Source: an uncultured Gellertiella sp. (GTDB taxonomy: Bacteria > Pseudomonadota > Alphaproteobacteria > Rhizobiales > Rhizobiaceae). Taken from it: a stretch of 64,000 nucleotides of DNA. The stretch is taken from contig NZ_OY735139.1 in NCBI RefSeq assembly GCF_963457605.1, positions 2,758,001 through 2,822,000 on the forward strand, given 5' to 3'. Position 1 is the stretch's first letter. Each line of letters starts with the position of its first letter. This document shows positions 1-7,984 of the stretch, in pieces. Under the pieces are notes generated by a model. The model was not told where the DNA came from, searched no databases, and saw nothing but the letters and a program-made list of their open reading frames with translations. Both the position numbers and the translations under genes were made by a program.

Positions 1-885
1 ACCACCGACGCTGCCGCGCTGCGGCGCATTCTCGAGGATGCGAAACTGCGCAAGGCCGCCACAAAGGCCGGAACTGCGGACAAGCCGCTTGCCGGCAAGA
101 TGCTGGCGATGATCTTTGAAAAGCCCTCGACGCGCACCCGCGTCTCCTTCGATGTCGGCATGCGCCAGCTTGGCGGCGAAACGCTGTTTCTCTCCGGAAC
201 CGAAATGCAGCTTGGCCGTGCCGAAACCATCGGCGATACGGCCAAGGTGCTGTCGCGCTATGTCGATGCGATCATGATCCGCACCACCGACCACCGCCGC
301 CTGCTCGAACTTGCCGAGCATGCGACCGTGCCCGTCATCAACGGCCTGACGGATGACACCCATCCCTGCCAGATCATGGCCGATATCATGACCTTTGAAG
401 AGCATCGCGGCCCGGTCAGCGGCAAGACGATTGCCTGGGCGGGCGATGGCAACAATATCCTGCATTCGCTGATCGAAGGCTCCGCCCAGTTCGGCTACCG
501 GATGAACATGGCGGTGCCGCTCGGCTCGGAGCCGCATGACAAGTTCCTGAACTGGTCGCGCAACCATGGCGGCGACCTGATGCTCTGCCATGATGCCGGG
601 CGCGCGGTCGAAGGGGCCGACTGCGTCGTCACCGACACCTGGGTGTCGATGAACCAGGAGCACAAGGCGCGCGGCCACAACATCTTCCAGCCCTTCCAGG
701 TCAACGAGGCGCTGATGCAGCGGGCAAAGCCCGATGCGCTGTTCATGCATTGCCTGCCCGCCCATCGCGGCGAGGAGGTGACGGACGCGGTGATCGATGG
801 TCCGCAGTCGGTGGTTTTCGACGAGGCCGAAAACCGCCTGCACGCACAGAAATCGGTTCTCGCCTGGTGTTTCGGTCTGGTGTAA
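1..885 (+). CDS. argF: Ornithine carbamoyltransferase (5' end cut by window)
   Basis: Transfers the carbamoyl group from carbamoyl phosphate to ornithine, giving citrulline in cytosolic arginine synthesis. The frame is open from base 1, so the start codon and roughly the first ten residues lie outside the window; 294 residues are visible against about 305 for the family. The carbamoyl-phosphate loop STRTR follows FEKP, HPCQ is present in the middle, and the ornithine-side motif [11 protein letters not shown] lies near the C-terminus. All signature residues look intact. The gene is followed at once by a strong hairpin terminator, so it is probably the last gene of an arginine operon extending to the left. 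Confidence 0.97.
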   Translation, partial: TTDAAALRRILEDAKLRKAATKAGTADKPLAGKMLAMIFEKPSTRTRVSFDVGMRQLGGETLFLSGTEMQLGRAETIGDTAKVLSRYVDAIMIRTTDHRRLLELAEHATVPVINGLTDDTHPCQIMADIMTFEEHRGPVSGKTIAWAGDGNNILHSLIEGSAQFGYRMNMAVPLGSEPHDKFLNWSRNHGGDLMLCHDAGRAVEGADCVVTDTWVSMNQEHKARGHNIFQPFQVNEALMQRAKPDALFMHCLPAHRGEEVTDAVIDGPQSVVFDEAENRLHAQKSVLAWCFGLV

Positions 886-918
886 GTCCGAAGGCGACCC
901 ATATAGTGGAACAACATG

Positions 919-966
919 AGAGCGTAGCCTGTCCGCCTGCTCTGGACAGGCCGCTCTTTTTCTTTT
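919..966 (+). terminator. Rho-independent terminator after argF
   Basis: AGAGCG (919-924), a TA bulge, then GCCTGTCC (927-934) pair with GGACAGGC (944-951) and CGCTCT (952-957). The 14-bp bulged stem runs into TTTTTCTTTT. It sits 33 bases after the argF stop and separates argF from hslO. Confidence 0.85.
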
Positions 967-1041
967 GTGCCATGCGCAGATACCGGCAAGACGGCCCTGT
1001 CGTTTTCCCGTGTCGGGCATGTGCCGATCAGGGAGATGATT

Positions 1042-2031
1042 ATGGCAGAAGGTGCCACAAGGCTCGGAGAATTCGGTTTCGCCGGAGATGACCATGTCGT
1101 GCCCTTCCAGGTGGAAGGCATGGATGTGCGCGGACGCGCGGTGCAGCTCGGCCCGATCCTCGACGCCATTCTTGGCCGTCACGATTATCCGCCGGCCGTT
1201 GCCCGCCTGCTGTCGGAAGTGGTGGCGCTCAGCGTGCTGATCGGCACCTCGCTGAAATTCGACGGCAAGTTCACGGTGCAGACCCGTGGCGACGGGCCGG
1301 TCGACCTGCTGGTGGTGGATTTCTCCACCCCGTCAAGCGTGCGCGCCTATGCCCGCTTCAGGCAGGAAGATCTTGACGCCGCGATTGCTGCCGGTGCCAG
1401 CGCCCCGCAGGACCTGCTCGGCAAGGGCGTGCTCGCCTTCACCATCGACCAGGGCAAGTTCACCCAGCCCTATCAGGGCATCGTCTCGCTTGACGGGGCG
1501 ACGCTGGAGGAAATTGCCGGCACCTATTTCCGCCAGTCCGAACAGATCCCGACCCGCGTCCGTCTCGGTTCCGCCGAGTTCTATGACCGGGGCGCAGACG
1601 GCAAGCCGCGCCATCACTGGCGGGCGGGTGGCGTCATCGTGCAGTTTCTGCCGCAGGCCCCGGAGCGCATGCGCCAGCCGGACCTGCCCGGCGGTGACGG
1701 TGACGAGGTCGAGATGCTGATCGAGGAGGACGACAGCTGGCTCGAGGCCCGGGCGCTTGTCGAAACCGTCGATGCGGCCGAACTGACCGATCCGCTGGTC
1801 GGGGCAGAACGGCTGTTGTTCCGCCTGTTCCATGAACGGGGCGTACGGGTCTATGCACCGGAAGTGGTGGAAGATCGCTGCAGCTGCTCGCGCGACAAGA
1901 TCAAGGGGGTCCTGTCGGGCTTCTCTGCCGAAGAGGTGAGGGACAGCCTGGAAGACGGGGCGATTTCCGTCACCTGCGAGTTCTGCTCGACCACCTATCG
2001 CTACGAGGCAAGCGAGATCCTGCCCGCCTGA
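1042..2031 (+). CDS. hslO: Hsp33 redox-regulated molecular chaperone
   Basis: Cytosolic holdase activated by oxidative unfolding. Reduced Hsp33 holds zinc through four cysteines; oxidation releases the zinc and exposes the client-binding surface. Here the zinc motif is C-S-C around residue 279 and CEFC around residues 311-314, the family's usual C-x-C and C-x2-C pair. The start at 1042 is chosen because GGGAG (1031-1035) lies 6 bases upstream and the protein then begins MAEGATRLGEF, as in relatives. An in-frame ATG at 967 would add 25 poorly conserved residues and would lie just past the argF terminator. The protein is 329 residues long, convergent with apaG and separated from it by only 27 bases. 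Confidence 0.95.
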   Translation: MAEGATRLGEFGFAGDDHVVPFQVEGMDVRGRAVQLGPILDAILGRHDYPPAVARLLSEVVALSVLIGTSLKFDGKFTVQTRGDGPVDLLVVDFSTPSSVRAYARFRQEDLDAAIAAGASAPQDLLGKGVLAFTIDQGKFTQPYQGIVSLDGATLEEIAGTYFRQSEQIPTRVRLGSAEFYDRGADGKPRHHWRAGGVIVQFLPQAPERMRQPDLPGGDGDEVEMLIEEDDSWLEARALVETVDAAELTDPLVGAERLLFRLFHERGVRVYAPEVVEDRCSCSRDKIKGVLSGFSAEEVRDSLEDGAISVTCEFCSTTYRYEASEILPA

Positions 2032-2058
2032 TGCGCGGGCGGGGCTTATGGCGGAATA

Positions 2059-2451
2059 TCAGTTCAGGATGCGGGTAAGCCCCGGCACATCCAGCGAGAA
2101 GGCGGGGATGTCGACATCGAAAAGCTCGCCCCGGTCGCTTTCCATCTGATAGCGGCCGAACATCATGCCTGACGGGGTGTCAAGCGGGCAGCCCGAGGAA
2201 TATTCGTAGGTGTCGCCGGGGCCGAGATGCGGCTGCTCGCCGATCACGCCGGGGCCAGTGACCTCGTCGACCTGACCATTCTGGTCGGTGATGTGCCAGT
2301 AGCGGCTGACGAGACGCACCGGCTCTTTCGACATGTTTGAAATGACGATGCGGTAGCCCCAGACATAGCGATCATCTTCCGGGTCGGATTGCTCCTCCAG
2401 ATAATAGGGTTCGACAACCACCTCGATACCCCGAGTCAGGGCCCTGTACAT
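2059..2451 (-). CDS. apaG: ApaG protein
   Basis: Small immunoglobulin-fold protein of the ApaG family. Its biochemical role is not settled; it was linked to cobalt/magnesium phenotypes and Ap4A level in enterobacteria. The conserved core is clear: [26 protein letters not shown] and [12 protein letters not shown]. The start at 2451 (MYRALTRG, 130 residues) has GAAGG upstream at good spacing and matches family length. A TTG at 2469 would add six residues without a better ribosome site. The gene is convergent with hslO. Confidence 0.93.
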   Translation of the reverse strand: MYRALTRGIEVVVEPYYLEEQSDPEDDRYVWGYRIVISNMSKEPVRLVSRYWHITDQNGQVDEVTGPGVIGEQPHLGPGDTYEYSSGCPLDTPSGMMFGRYQMESDRGELFDVDIPAFSLDVPGLTRILN

Positions 2452-2777
2452 TGGTATTACCTTCGTCAATCGACCTGTTGGGACATTCTGTTGCCGGGGG
2501 ATCCGCCTTCAGATGCGAAACCGGAAGCCCTCCTCAACGCGGGGACTTTAGTGATAAAAAGTTAAGCATAACCAAAGGCCGGATGACAGGAAAAAGGAAT
2601 TTGCCATCCTCGATGGTCGGTTATGTCGCTCAACTAACTCGCATTGCGAGCGTTATGGTGAAATTATCGCGCCAAGCGGGTTAACCGTCGGGACTTGCGT
2701 ACCGGACGTCCCGGTGACGGCATCGCCGTCGTGGCGCTCACCGGGGCCATCGGGGCGAGCGCCGCTTTCGGTCGACC
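2452..2777. other. Intergenic region between metZ end and apaG start
   Basis: A 326-base stretch with no convincing gene; both flanking genes read leftward. It must hold the apaG promoter. The middle part (about 2550-2690) is clearly richer in A and T than its surroundings. A short palindrome, CTCGCA-T-TGCGAG, lies at 2638-2650 and could be a protein-binding site, but nothing ties it to a regulator. The 77-codon open frame from 2451 is poor in conserved-looking sequence and was not called. Confidence 0.5.
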
Positions 2778-3962
2778 TTACGCCGAAACCTTCGACAGGG
2801 CGGCGGCGAAATCGGCAATCAGGTCTGCCGGATCCTCGATGCCTGCCGAAAGCCGCACCGTGCCTGCCGAAATCCCGAGCTCCGCCCGGGCCTCATCGCT
2901 GAGGTTCTTGTGGGTGGTGGTGGCGGGATGGGTGATCAGGCTCTTGGAATCGCCGAGATTGTTGGAAATCCGCACGATCTGCAGCGCGTTCTGCAGCGCA
3001 AAGGCCGCCTGCTTGCCACCCTTCATCTCGAAACAGACCAGCGTCGAGCCGCCGGACATCTGCTTGGCGATGATATCGGCCTGCGGGTGATCCTTGCGAC
3101 CGGGATAGATCACCCGGGCCACCTGCTTCTGTTCGGCGAGGAAATCGGCAAGCTTTGCGGCATTCTCCGTCTGCTGGCGCACCCGAAGCGGCAGGGTTTC
3201 GATCCCCTTCAGCAGCGTCCAGGCATTGAACGGCGACATCGCCGGGCCGGTGTGGCGGAAATAGTCATGCAGGTTCTCGTCGATCCATTTCTTGTCCGAC
3301 AGCACGACACCGCCAAGGCAGCGGCCCTGGCCATCGATATGCTTGGTGGCGGAATAGACGACGATATGGGCCCCGAGTTCCAGCGGCTTCTGGAAGAGCG
3401 GCGTGGCGAAGACATTGTCAACCACGACCTTTGCGCCGATCTGGTTGGCAAGGCGCACCACGCCTGCAATGTCGATCACCTCGAGCGTCGGATTGGTGGG
3501 GCTTTCCAGGAAGAACACCTTGGTGTTCGGCTGGATCGCCTTTTCCCAGTTGGCGAGATCGCGGCCATCGATCAGCGTGCAGCCGATGCCATATTTCGGC
3601 GCCAGCGTTTCCACCACCCAGCGGCAGGAGCCGAACAGGGCGCGGGCGGCGACGATGTGATCGCCGGCCTTCAGCTGGCAGAGGATGGCGGCGGTGACGG
3701 CGGCCATGCCGGACGCGGTGGCGCGCGCATCTTCGGCGCCTTCCAGCATGCACATCCGCTTTTCGAACATGTCATTGGTCGGGCTGCCGTAGCGGGCATA
3801 GATGAAACCGTCGGTCTCGCCCTTGAAGCGTGCCTCGGCGGCCTCGGAATTCTCATAGACGAAGCCCTGGGTCAGGAAGATCGCTTCCGAGGTTTCGCCG
3901 TGATGGGAGCGGGTGGTTCCGCCGTGGACGAGCTGTGTTGCGGGACGCCAGGAATTGCTCAT
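2778..3962 (-). CDS. metZ: O-succinylhomoserine sulfhydrylase
   Basis: PLP enzyme that makes homocysteine from an activated homoserine and sulfide in methionine synthesis. It is 394 residues and belongs to the Cys/Met metabolism (gamma) family. The PLP lysine lies in YSATKHIDGQGR near residue 207, followed by GGVVLSDK. GDHIVAARALFGS and ITHPATTTHKN are also typical of MetZ. The ATG at 3962 gives MSNSWRPATQLVHGG, with GGAAAG upstream. Expression should be controlled by the SAM-II riboswitch and attenuator directly upstream, which fits its place in methionine synthesis. Substrate preference (succinyl versus acetyl homoserine) cannot be read from sequence alone. Confidence 0.95.
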   Translation of the reverse strand: MSNSWRPATQLVHGGTTRSHHGETSEAIFLTQGFVYENSEAAEARFKGETDGFIYARYGSPTNDMFEKRMCMLEGAEDARATASGMAAVTAAILCQLKAGDHIVAARALFGSCRWVVETLAPKYGIGCTLIDGRDLANWEKAIQPNTKVFFLESPTNPTLEVIDIAGVVRLANQIGAKVVVDNVFATPLFQKPLELGAHIVVYSATKHIDGQGRCLGGVVLSDKKWIDENLHDYFRHTGPAMSPFNAWTLLKGIETLPLRVRQQTENAAKLADFLAEQKQVARVIYPGRKDHPQADIIAKQMSGGSTLVCFEMKGGKQAAFALQNALQIVRISNNLGDSKSLITHPATTTHKNLSDEARAELGISAGTVRLSAGIEDPADLIADFAAALSKVSA

Positions 3963-3982
3963 GCCAATCTGCTTTCCATAAC

Positions 3983-4029
3983 AAAAAACCGGTCGCCCAA
4001 CGGGGACCGGTTTTCAACAAACCCGGTCC
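3983..4029 (-). terminator. metZ leader attenuator: terminator with competing antiterminator
   Basis: On the minus strand AAAACCGGTC (4014-4005) pairs perfectly with GACCGGTTTT (3994-3985), followed by a T run (3988-3983): a complete intrinsic terminator 20 bases before the metZ start codon. Just upstream, GGACCGG (4029-4023) is complementary to CCGGTCC (4010-4004), which overlaps the 5' arm of the terminator. The two hairpins exclude each other. The 5' arm of the antiterminator touches the last base of the SAM-II aptamer, so aptamer closure should favour termination. Confidence 0.88.
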
Positions 4030-4081
4030 TTTAGCCACTTGTTTAACGTGGCTGCAAGCCGACCGGCCAAATCACCACGGG
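4028..4081 (-). promoter_or_regulatory. SAM-II riboswitch (metA-type aptamer) upstream of metZ
   Basis: On the minus strand the stretch CGTGGTGATTTGGCCGG, then GCTTGCAGCCACGTTAAA, then GTGGCTAAAG matches the SAM-II class, which occurs before met genes in alphaproteobacteria. P1 is CGTGG (4079-4075) with CCACG (4051-4047). The 3' strand GCTAAAG (4035-4029) supplies the pseudoknot. Binding of S-adenosylmethionine is expected to switch metZ off through the attenuator immediately downstream. Confidence 0.95.
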
Positions 4082-4215
4082 ATAAGGTTGCCATATCGCT
4101 GAATAGAGCTTGCGTCAATCGGCCTCTCCGGAAAGAAATGTCGCGGAGACAAGTTGCGCGGTGGCGACCGCGTGGCGAAGCTTTGCCTTTGTGAGCGGAA
4201 TATGGAGTGGTGCCG

Positions 4216-5334
4216 ATGACACGGACAACCGGCATTCTGGCCGACAGCGCGATCAGGACGCTGTTTGCCAGCGGCAGGCTGAAAAGCGAGGCGGCGCTCG
4301 ACGCCGATCAGGTGCAGCCGGCAAGCCTCGACCTCAGGCTTGGTGCCAGGGCGCTGAGGGTGCGCGCCAGCTTCATGCCGGGGCCGGGTGCAAAAGTCTC
4401 CGAAAAGCTCGCCCGTCTGACACTCCATGAAATCAGCCTGGAGCAGGGCGCGGTGCTTGAAACCGGCTGCGTCTACATCGTGCCGCTGATGGAAAGCCTT
4501 GATCTGCCGGATGGCATGTCGGCCTCTGCCAATCCGAAAAGCTCGACCGGCCGCCTCGACATCTTCACCCGCGTCATCACCGATCACGCCCAGGAATTCG
4601 ACAAGATCCCGGCCGGCTACAGCGGGCCGCTCTATCTGGAAATCTCGCCGCGCACTTTTCCGGTCGTGGTGCGCCGCGGGTCCCGCCTGTCGCAGATCCG
4701 CTTCCGGATCGGCCATTCGCTGATCGGGGAAGAGGATCTTCTGGCGTTGCACCATGCCGAAACCCTTGTCGCCAGCGATGCCCCGAATGTGGCGGGCGGC
4801 GCAATCGCGCTGTCGATCGACCTCAAGGGCACCGGACCGGAAGGGCTGGTCGGCTATCGCGGCAAGCACCATACCGGAGTGATCGACGTCGACCGCAAGG
4901 CCGCCCATGACGTGCTGGATTTCTGGGAGCCGCTCTATAGCCGGGGGACCGACGAGCTGATCCTCGATCCCGACGAATTCTACATCCTTGTGTCGCGCGA
5001 GGCCGTGCATGTGCCGCCGCTCTATGCCGCCGAAATGACCCCCTTCGATCCGCTGGTGGGCGAATTCCGGGTGCATTACGCCGGCTTCTTCGATCCGGGC
5101 TTTGGCCATGCGGGTGCCGGAGGCACCGGCAGCCGCGCGGTTCTCGAAGTGCGCAGCCATGAAGTGCCCTTCATTCTCGAACATGGCCAGATCGTCGGAC
5201 GGCTGGTCTATGAACACATGCTCGCCCGCCCGGAAGGTCTCTACGGCCAGCAGGGCTCGAACTATCAGGCCCAGGGCCTGAAACTTTCCAAACACTTCAA
5301 GCCGCCCAAACTGCGCCCCGCCGACGGCTATTGA
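4216..5334 (+). CDS. dcd: 2'-deoxycytidine 5'-triphosphate deaminase, tandem-domain form
   Basis: Deaminates dCTP to dUTP to feed dTTP synthesis. At 372 residues it is about twice the length of the enterobacterial Dcd and appears to be two dUTPase-fold domains in tandem, a form seen in alphaproteobacteria. The first half carries the nucleotide-binding motif SANPKSSTGRLDIFTRVITD and QEFDKIPAGYSGPLYLEISP. The second half has VRVHYAGFFDPGF-like sequence (actually FRVHYAGFFDPGFG) and EVPFILEHGQIVGRLVYE, which repeat the fold. ATG 4216 is preferred over GTG 4207 because GGAG at 4204-4207 is spaced for it. It is divergent from metZ. Confidence 0.92.
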   Translation: MTRTTGILADSAIRTLFASGRLKSEAALDADQVQPASLDLRLGARALRVRASFMPGPGAKVSEKLARLTLHEISLEQGAVLETGCVYIVPLMESLDLPDGMSASANPKSSTGRLDIFTRVITDHAQEFDKIPAGYSGPLYLEISPRTFPVVVRRGSRLSQIRFRIGHSLIGEEDLLALHHAETLVASDAPNVAGGAIALSIDLKGTGPEGLVGYRGKHHTGVIDVDRKAAHDVLDFWEPLYSRGTDELILDPDEFYILVSREAVHVPPLYAAEMTPFDPLVGEFRVHYAGFFDPGFGHAGAGGTGSRAVLEVRSHEVPFILEHGQIVGRLVYEHMLARPEGLYGQQGSNYQAQGLKLSKHFKPPKLRPADGY

Positions 5335-5432
5335 TCCCTCCGCCAAAAGCCATCCCACTCCCCGGCTTGACAACCACCGGCGAACCGGTGAAAGAAAGGG
5401 AACCGCGCGCCCTTTCGGGAGCGCTGTTTCAG

Positions 5433-5506
5433 GCGGGTGTAGCTCAATGGTAGAGCAGCAGCTTCCCAAGCTGAATACGAGGGTTCGATTCCCTTCACCC
5501 GCTCCA
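5433..5506 (+). tRNA. tRNA-Gly (anticodon CCC)
   Basis: A 74-base cloverleaf. The acceptor arms are GCGGGTG and CACCCGC, the D arm is GCTC/GAGC, and the seven-base anticodon loop TTCCCAA gives anticodon CCC. The T loop is TTCGATT between AGGG-type arms, and the 3' CCA is encoded. The first anticodon-stem pair is a G-A mismatch. A TTGACA box lies at 5367-5372, but no clear -10 box was found. Confidence 0.96.
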
Positions 5507-5622
5507 ATGATTTCATTCCCCGGCGCTTCGCCGGCAAGACAATCCCGGAAAATAACCTTTATCTTTGGGCGCCTTCCCCCTTATATCCAGGCCTGTGTTT
5601 CAGCTGGGATCGAGGGGGTTGC

Positions 5623-5973
5623 ATGTCGGGCATTGTGCATTTCAAAAGCAGCGAGCGGGTGTTCGAGCCCTATGGCGATGCGTCCGGGAGGGCGTCGATC
5701 AGCCGTCTGGTAGGGCCGGAAGTGAGTGGATCGATGGGCGCAGGGGTGGCGCGGTTTGATGGCTGTTCCATCGAATGGACGGTTCTCTATGACGAATTGA
5801 TCGTCTGCCTTGAGGGCACCTTTCGCCTGCGGGTCGGGGATGCCGTTCATGAATGCACCGTCGGCGATGTGCTGTGGATTCCGGAAAATACCCCGCTGCG
5901 CTACGAAGGCGATGGGGCGACCGTGTTCTACGCGCTGTCGCCGGTCGACTGGCGCCAGCGGGCGGGGATGTGA
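5623..5973 (+). CDS. Small cupin protein (EutQ-like)
   Basis: 116 residues with a single cupin barrel: LIVCLEGTFRLRVGDAVHECTVGDVLWIPENTPLRYEG has the spacing of the EutQ/RmlC-type cupins. The usual metal-binding histidines of motif 1 are not evident, so enzymatic activity is uncertain; it may be a binding or scaffold protein. GAGGGGG precedes the ATG. It ends 3 bases before the flavin oxidoreductase gene, so the two are almost certainly cotranscribed. The substrate is unknown. Relatives are often annotated as ethanolamine utilization proteins, but no other eut gene is present here. Confidence 0.75.
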   Translation: MSGIVHFKSSERVFEPYGDASGRASISRLVGPEVSGSMGAGVARFDGCSIEWTVLYDELIVCLEGTFRLRVGDAVHECTVGDVLWIPENTPLRYEGDGATVFYALSPVDWRQRAGM

Positions 5974-5976
5974 GGC

Positions 5977-7935
5977 ATGGCGGATCGACCGTTTCCAGCA
6001 CTGTTCTCGCCGCTCACCATCCGTGGCAAGACCATCAAGAACCGAATCCTGTCGACAGGGCACGACACCACCCTGCCCACCGATGATACGGTCAATGCGG
6101 CGCTGATTGCCTATCACAAGGCTCGCGCCAAAGGTGGGGTGGGCCTCATCATTACCCAGGTGGCCGGCGTGCATGAAACGGCACGCTACACCCCGCATCT
6201 GCTGATGGCCACCGATGACGCCTGCATCGACGGTTACCGGCAACTGGCGGAGGCCTGCCATGCGGAAGGCTGTGCGATTTTCTCGCAGCTGTTTCATCCG
6301 GGCCGGGAAATCATGGAAAGCAGCGACGGCCTGCTGGCGGTCGCCTATGCGCCTTCGGTGTCGCCCAACGAGCGCTTCCATGTCATGCCCCGCGCGCTGG
6401 AACCCGATCTCATCCGGGAAATCATCCACGGCTATGCCGCCGCCGCCCGGCGCATGTATCAGGCGGGCCTCGATGGCGTCGAATTCGTGGCAAGCCATGG
6501 CTATCTGCCCGCCCAGTTTCTCAACCCCCGCGTCAATCAGCGCGAGGATGAGTATGGCGGCAGTCCCGCAAACCGGCTGCGCTTCCTGCAAGAAACCCTT
6601 CTGGCGATGCGTGAGGCGACCGGCGACGATTTCGTGATCGGCATGCGGATCAGCGCGGACGAACGGGATGAGGCGGGGCTGGCGGCAGACGAGGTTCTTG
6701 CCTGCTGCACGGGCCTTGAACCGCTGCTGGACTTTGTCAATGTCACGGCGGGCACCTCGGCCTCGCTCGGCGGCGCGATCCACATCGTGCCACCCATGGC
6801 ATTCCGGAACGCCTATCTGGCGGGGGACGCAGAGCGGATCAAGCGCGCGCTGACGATCCCGGTCTTCGTGGCCGGGCGGATCAACCAGCCGCAGGACGCC
6901 GAAATGCTGATTGCCAGCGGGGCAGCCGACATGTGCGGCATGACCCGGGCGCTGATCTGCGATCCCGACATGCCGAACAAGGCCGAAGGCAACCGGGCGG
7001 AGACGATCCGCGCCTGCATAGCCTGCAACCAGGCCTGTATCGGGCACTTCCACCGGGGCTATCCGATCTCCTGCATCCAGCATCCCGAAACCGGGCGGGA
7101 ACTGCGCTACGGCACCCTGATAATGGCACCCGTGGCAAAATCGGTGATGGTTGTGGGCGGCGGCCCGGCGGGCATGAAGGCGGCGATCACGGCGGCCCGG
7201 CGCGGCCATCGGGTCACGCTCTACGAGCGCGACAGCCAGCTTGGAGGACAGGCAAGGCTTGCACAGCTTCTCCCGCGCCGGGCGGAATTCGGCGGCATCA
7301 TCACCAATTTCGCGCAGGAAATGGAACAGCATCAGGTCCGGGTTGTCAAAGGCATCTCTGTAGATCGTGCCCTGGTCGAGCGCGAAAGGCCCGATACGGT
7401 CGTGATCGCGACGGGCGCCGTGCCCTATCTGCCGGAACTCCCCGATGACGGATCGGTGCAGGTCGCTGATGCCTGGCAGATCCTGCGCAAGCAAGCCCGG
7501 CCGGGCCGCCGGGTGGTGATTGCCGACTGGCGCGGCGACTGGATCGGTCCGGGCCTTGCAGAATTGCTGGTGAAGGAGGGCAGTGACGTCGAACTCGCCG
7601 TCAATGGCACCCATGCAGGTTCCATGCTGCCGCTCTACGTCCGCGACAATATCGCCGCCGAACTGCACAGGTTGCAGGTTCGTGTCACCCCCTATGCCCG
7701 CCTGTTTGGCATCGACAGCGGCACTGTCTTTCTGCAGCATGTCGTCAGCGGTGAACCCATCCAGCTGGAAAATAGGGACATGCTGGTCCTGTCGCTCGGC
7801 CACCGGCCGGTGGATGGTCTGAAGCAGGATCTGGCGGGGCTTGGTGTCGAGGTGCTGATGGCGGGCGATTGCCTTGCGCCGCGCACTGCCGAAGAGGCCG
7901 TCCATGACGGGTTGAAAATCGGCGTTGCAATCTGA
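5977..7935 (+). CDS. Iron-sulfur flavoprotein oxidoreductase, old yellow enzyme/trimethylamine dehydrogenase type
   Basis: 652 residues. The N-terminal TIM barrel is an FMN old-yellow-enzyme domain with HGYLPAQFLNPRVNQR near residue 173. A 4Fe-4S motif CIACNQACIG starts near residue 346 with a further Cys in PISCIQHP. A C-terminal Rossmann region VMVVGGGPAGMKAA starts near residue 389. This layout is shared by 2,4-dienoyl-CoA reductase, trimethylamine and dimethylamine dehydrogenases and the N-methylproline/betaine demethylases of rhizobia. The substrate cannot be assigned; an N-demethylation or enoate-reduction role is inference. The start codon lies 3 bases after the cupin stop, with GAGG overlapping that stop. 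The convergent transporter genes end 50 bases away. Confidence 0.85.
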   Translation: MADRPFPALFSPLTIRGKTIKNRILSTGHDTTLPTDDTVNAALIAYHKARAKGGVGLIITQVAGVHETARYTPHLLMATDDACIDGYRQLAEACHAEGCAIFSQLFHPGREIMESSDGLLAVAYAPSVSPNERFHVMPRALEPDLIREIIHGYAAAARRMYQAGLDGVEFVASHGYLPAQFLNPRVNQREDEYGGSPANRLRFLQETLLAMREATGDDFVIGMRISADERDEAGLAADEVLACCTGLEPLLDFVNVTAGTSASLGGAIHIVPPMAFRNAYLAGDAERIKRALTIPVFVAGRINQPQDAEMLIASGAADMCGMTRALICDPDMPNKAEGNRAETIRACIACNQACIGHFHRGYPISCIQHPETGRELRYGTLIMAPVAKSVMVVGGGPAGMKAAITAARRGHRVTLYERDSQLGGQARLAQLLPRRAEFGGIITNFAQEMEQHQVRVVKGISVDRALVERERPDTVVIATGAVPYLPELPDDGSVQVADAWQILRKQARPGRRVVIADWRGDWIGPGLAELLVKEGSDVELAVNGTHAGSMLPLYVRDNIAAELHRLQVRVTPYARLFGIDSGTVFLQHVVSGEPIQLENRDMLVLSLGHRPVDGLKQDLAGLGVEVLMAGDCLAPRTAEEAVHDGLKIGVAI

Positions 7936-7984
7936 TCCAGGTCGCGCAAACGGGGGCGACCTCTTTGCGCGACCGTTCCTGGTG

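Noticed and set aside
2022..2040. Hairpin GCCCGC/GCGGGC at the end of hslO
   Set aside because: Short stem overlapping the stop codon and no T run; termination cannot be supported.
5375..5390. Hairpin CACCGG-CGAA-CCGGTG between dcd and tRNA-Gly
   Set aside because: Short 6-bp stem followed by A/G-rich sequence and no T run; not called a terminator.
5581..7905. A 774-codon open frame on the minus strand
   Set aside because: It lies antisense to the cupin and flavoprotein genes, is rich in Arg/His/Gln/Asp/Gly and shows no domain. The plus-strand genes have clear motifs and ribosome sites.
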